Assembly: GCF_022842045.1 (NCBI RefSeq)
Contig: NZ_JALHQI010000029.1
Location: 1-36,788 of the forward strand
From: Arenimonas sp.
GTDB taxonomy: Bacteria > Pseudomonadota > Gammaproteobacteria > Xanthomonadales > Xanthomonadaceae
Direction: 5' to 3'
Length of the DNA stretch: 36,788 bases
Shown: in pieces, positions 35,375 through 36,788 of the stretch
How positions within the stretch are numbered: position 1 is the first letter of the stretch
Layout: each line of letters begins with the position of its first letter
Position numbers and translations under genes: made by a program
Notes under the pieces: generated by a model
What the model was told of the DNA's origin: nothing
Database searches by the model: none
What the model saw: the letters and a program-made list of their open reading frames with translations, nothing else

Positions 35375-36250
35375 TCAGTGCCATTCGTAGTTCGATGCGA
35401 ACTGGGCAAACTGCTTTAGTTCGACGGGTGTGGCGGATCCTGAGGCCATCGCCATGACGAGATCATGCTCCAACGTGAGGCCTTCGATCAGTCGAGTGAC
35501 CATGCCAGGAACTGCAACGGACCGCTCCGGGAGAATGCAGACGGCCCTGCTCTGAGCGACGACGCGCTGGACCCAGTCTTCCCTGTCTGTCCGGAAACGG
35601 GGTCGCATGACGACTTCTCGTCTGGTGAAGTGATCCTGGATCTGCCCGCGGTACTCGCAGTTAAGCCGATCAATGAACGGATAATCGACCAAGTCTTCAG
35701 CGCGGATGGTGTCAAATGCAGCCAATGGGTGATCCGCTGCGCAGCCCAGCACCAGGCGCTCCCGAAACAGGGGTACAACGGACAACCTAATGTCAGGCCT
35801 CGAACTCTGCGGGAATATGCACGCGTGATACCTTCCCGACATCAAACCCGAGACGTCTTCGCTGGATTTGAGCGAATGCAACTTGAACTCGATGGACGGA
35901 ATCTGTTCCAACGCACTGAGAAGGAATGGGACGAAATAAGTTGCCCCCACCGTCGGTGCAACCGCGATATCAAGAACTTGATGTTTTCCCTGCGCCCAAT
36001 TGTCTGAGTGCTGCCGCACGCTCTCAAGCGCGACCAGCATCCGCCGGAACTCCAGTTCGACGTGCTGTCCCAAGCCCGTAAGTCGGCTGTTTTTCCCCTT
36101 TCTATAGATCAGGGGTCCCCCGAGTTCCTGCTCCAGGCGGAGAATTGCCCGGGTGAGACTGGGTTGGGAAACACCGCTCAGCTTCGCAGCGCTCGTGAAG
36201 TTGAGCGTTTCTGCCAAGTGGATGAAGTAGCTGATCTGATGGAGTTCCAT
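35375..36250 (-). CDS. LysR-type transcriptional regulator
   Basis: 291 residues beginning MELHQISYFIHLAETLNFTSAAKLSGVSQPSLTRAILRLEQELG, a typical LysR winged helix-turn-helix, and then an effector-binding domain. Its codon use and GC are lower than the glnS side. Its upstream region has a 17-bp inverted repeat pair (36318-36370). The gene across that region is glnS, a housekeeping gene not usually under such control, so its natural target may have been lost. Residues such as HACIFPQSSRPDIRLSVVPLF place it near the CbbR/aromatic group only loosely; no effector is inferred. Confidence 0.88.
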   Translation of the reverse strand: MELHQISYFIHLAETLNFTSAAKLSGVSQPSLTRAILRLEQELGGPLIYRKGKNSRLTGLGQHVELEFRRMLVALESVRQHSDNWAQGKHQVLDIAVAPTVGATYFVPFLLSALEQIPSIEFKLHSLKSSEDVSGLMSGRYHACIFPQSSRPDIRLSVVPLFRERLVLGCAADHPLAAFDTIRAEDLVDYPFIDRLNCEYRGQIQDHFTRREVVMRPRFRTDREDWVQRVVAQSRAVCILPERSVAVPGMVTRLIEGLTLEHDLVMAMASGSATPVELKQFAQFASNYEWH

Positions 36251-36317
36251 AGCCTTTTAGCCTTGGTGGCGAGGCGTACTAACGCGGAGGTGACGGCGCA
36301 TCAGCATTCCGTCTATA

Positions 36318-36370
36318 TATGCGCCACGCACATAATACCTGAAATGGCGCAACTATGTGCGCGGCGCATA
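36318..36370. promoter_or_regulatory. 17-bp inverted repeat upstream of LysR gene
   Basis: tatgcgccacgcacata (36318-36334) and tatgtgcgcggcgcata (36354-36370) are reverse complements with one mismatch, separated by 19 bases. A further gcgcca/tggcgc pairing occurs inside. The region is lower in GC than the glnS side. Candidate LysR binding site, or the scar of an element end. Confidence 0.5.
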
Positions 36371-36507
36371 TTGCTGCCTCCCGAGCCGACGGATACCCTG
36401 CTCTAAGGCGCCTGGCCGTTCAGCTTTGGGCTCCGGGGAGGGGCCGCCAAAAAGGCGGCAGACCACCCGCTAACCCCTCTCACCCACCCACCCACCTGGC
36501 CGACCGC

Positions 36508-36788
36508 ATGACCTCGACCCGCGTTCCTGTTGACGCCAACCCGCTGAAAAAGAACGACTTCATCCGCCAGATCATCCGAGAGGACCTGGCCACGGGCCGG
36601 CACGCCGCCATCCGCACCCGCTTCCCGCCCGAGCCCAACGGCTATCTGCACCTTGGCCACGCCAAGGCCATCTACCTGAACTTCGGCATCGGCCAGGAAT
36701 TTGGCGGCCCGGTGAACCTGCGCTTCGACGACACCAATCCGGCCAAGGAAGACCCCGAGTACGTCGATGCCATCAAGGAGGACGTGCG
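36508..36788 (+). CDS. glnS: glutaminyl-tRNA synthetase, N-terminal part (partial)
   Basis: The window contains the first 93 codons; the gene continues past the end. The class I motif HLGH is visible in [21 protein letters not shown], followed by [24 protein letters not shown], specific for the GlnRS/GluRS branch. The N-terminus [19 protein letters not shown] matches GlnRS. ATG at 36508 is preceded by a C-rich stretch without a clear ribosome site; the initiation codon is the family one. High GC marks the return to core chromosome. Confidence 0.95.
   Translation, partial: MTSTRVPVDANPLKKNDFIRQIIREDLATGRHAAIRTRFPPEPNGYLHLGHAKAIYLNFGIGQEFGGPVNLRFDDTNPAKEDPEYVDAIKEDV

Overview
The window is a chromosomal segment from a GC-rich gammaproteobacterium, most likely a member of the Xanthomonadaceae/Lysobacteraceae (Lysobacter, Luteimonas or a relative). 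The basis is very high GC in the core genes, REP-type palindromes of the 'cctgtaggagggccttcaggc' kind between genes, an aceB-aceA pair with a divergent LysR regulator, and a three-gene peptide-modification set that I know mainly from this family. The genus call is an inference; no rRNA or marker search was possible.

Positions 1-16580 are ordinary core chromosome. They hold the end of an alpha/beta hydrolase, two lipoproteins, a YgjP-like metallopeptidase, ttcA-rdgC (stop and start overlapping), a small DUF465 protein, plsB, pyrF, an acid phosphatase lipoprotein, the Rep helicase, arfB with an acyltransferase, and the glyoxylate shunt genes aceB and aceA. Several convergent pairs share hairpins or even stop codons. 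A 40-bp inverted repeat (9156-9275) and REP palindromes decorate the gaps.

Positions 16707-21890 are a signalling and peptide-modification region. A cNMP-binding/GGDEF protein is followed by a class III cyclase-like protein with one membrane segment and a long TPR-like region. Next come an 84-residue peptide with a nitrile-hydratase-like leader on the minus strand and a divergent SagB-like flavin dehydrogenase. The last three match the 'putative peptide modification system' families (NHLP-related peptide, maturation dehydrogenase, modification cyclase). This is a RiPP-like system whose product and chemistry are, to my knowledge, not described.

Positions 21887-33544 are a mobile element. comM is cut at its GGNPRPGEIS coding region, and a Tn7-like transposition operon follows directly: tnsA, tnsB, tnsC and tniQ, with overlapping genes. 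comM is a known target of Tn6022/AbaR-type Tn7 relatives. The cargo is lower in GC. It holds an orphan MbcA/ParS-type Xre protein, two proteins with PD-(D/E)XK-like residue patterns plus a membrane-anchored protein (candidate defence cassette), and a three-gene envelope operon (ComEC-like metallo-beta-lactamase lipoprotein, small protein, outer-membrane-barrel-like protein).

Positions 33700-36250 hold two LysR regulators and a RidA-family gene, still below core GC. The core chromosome resumes with the start of glnS at 36508. The 5' half of comM and a recognisable right transposon end are not in the window, which points to a deletion or rearrangement after insertion.
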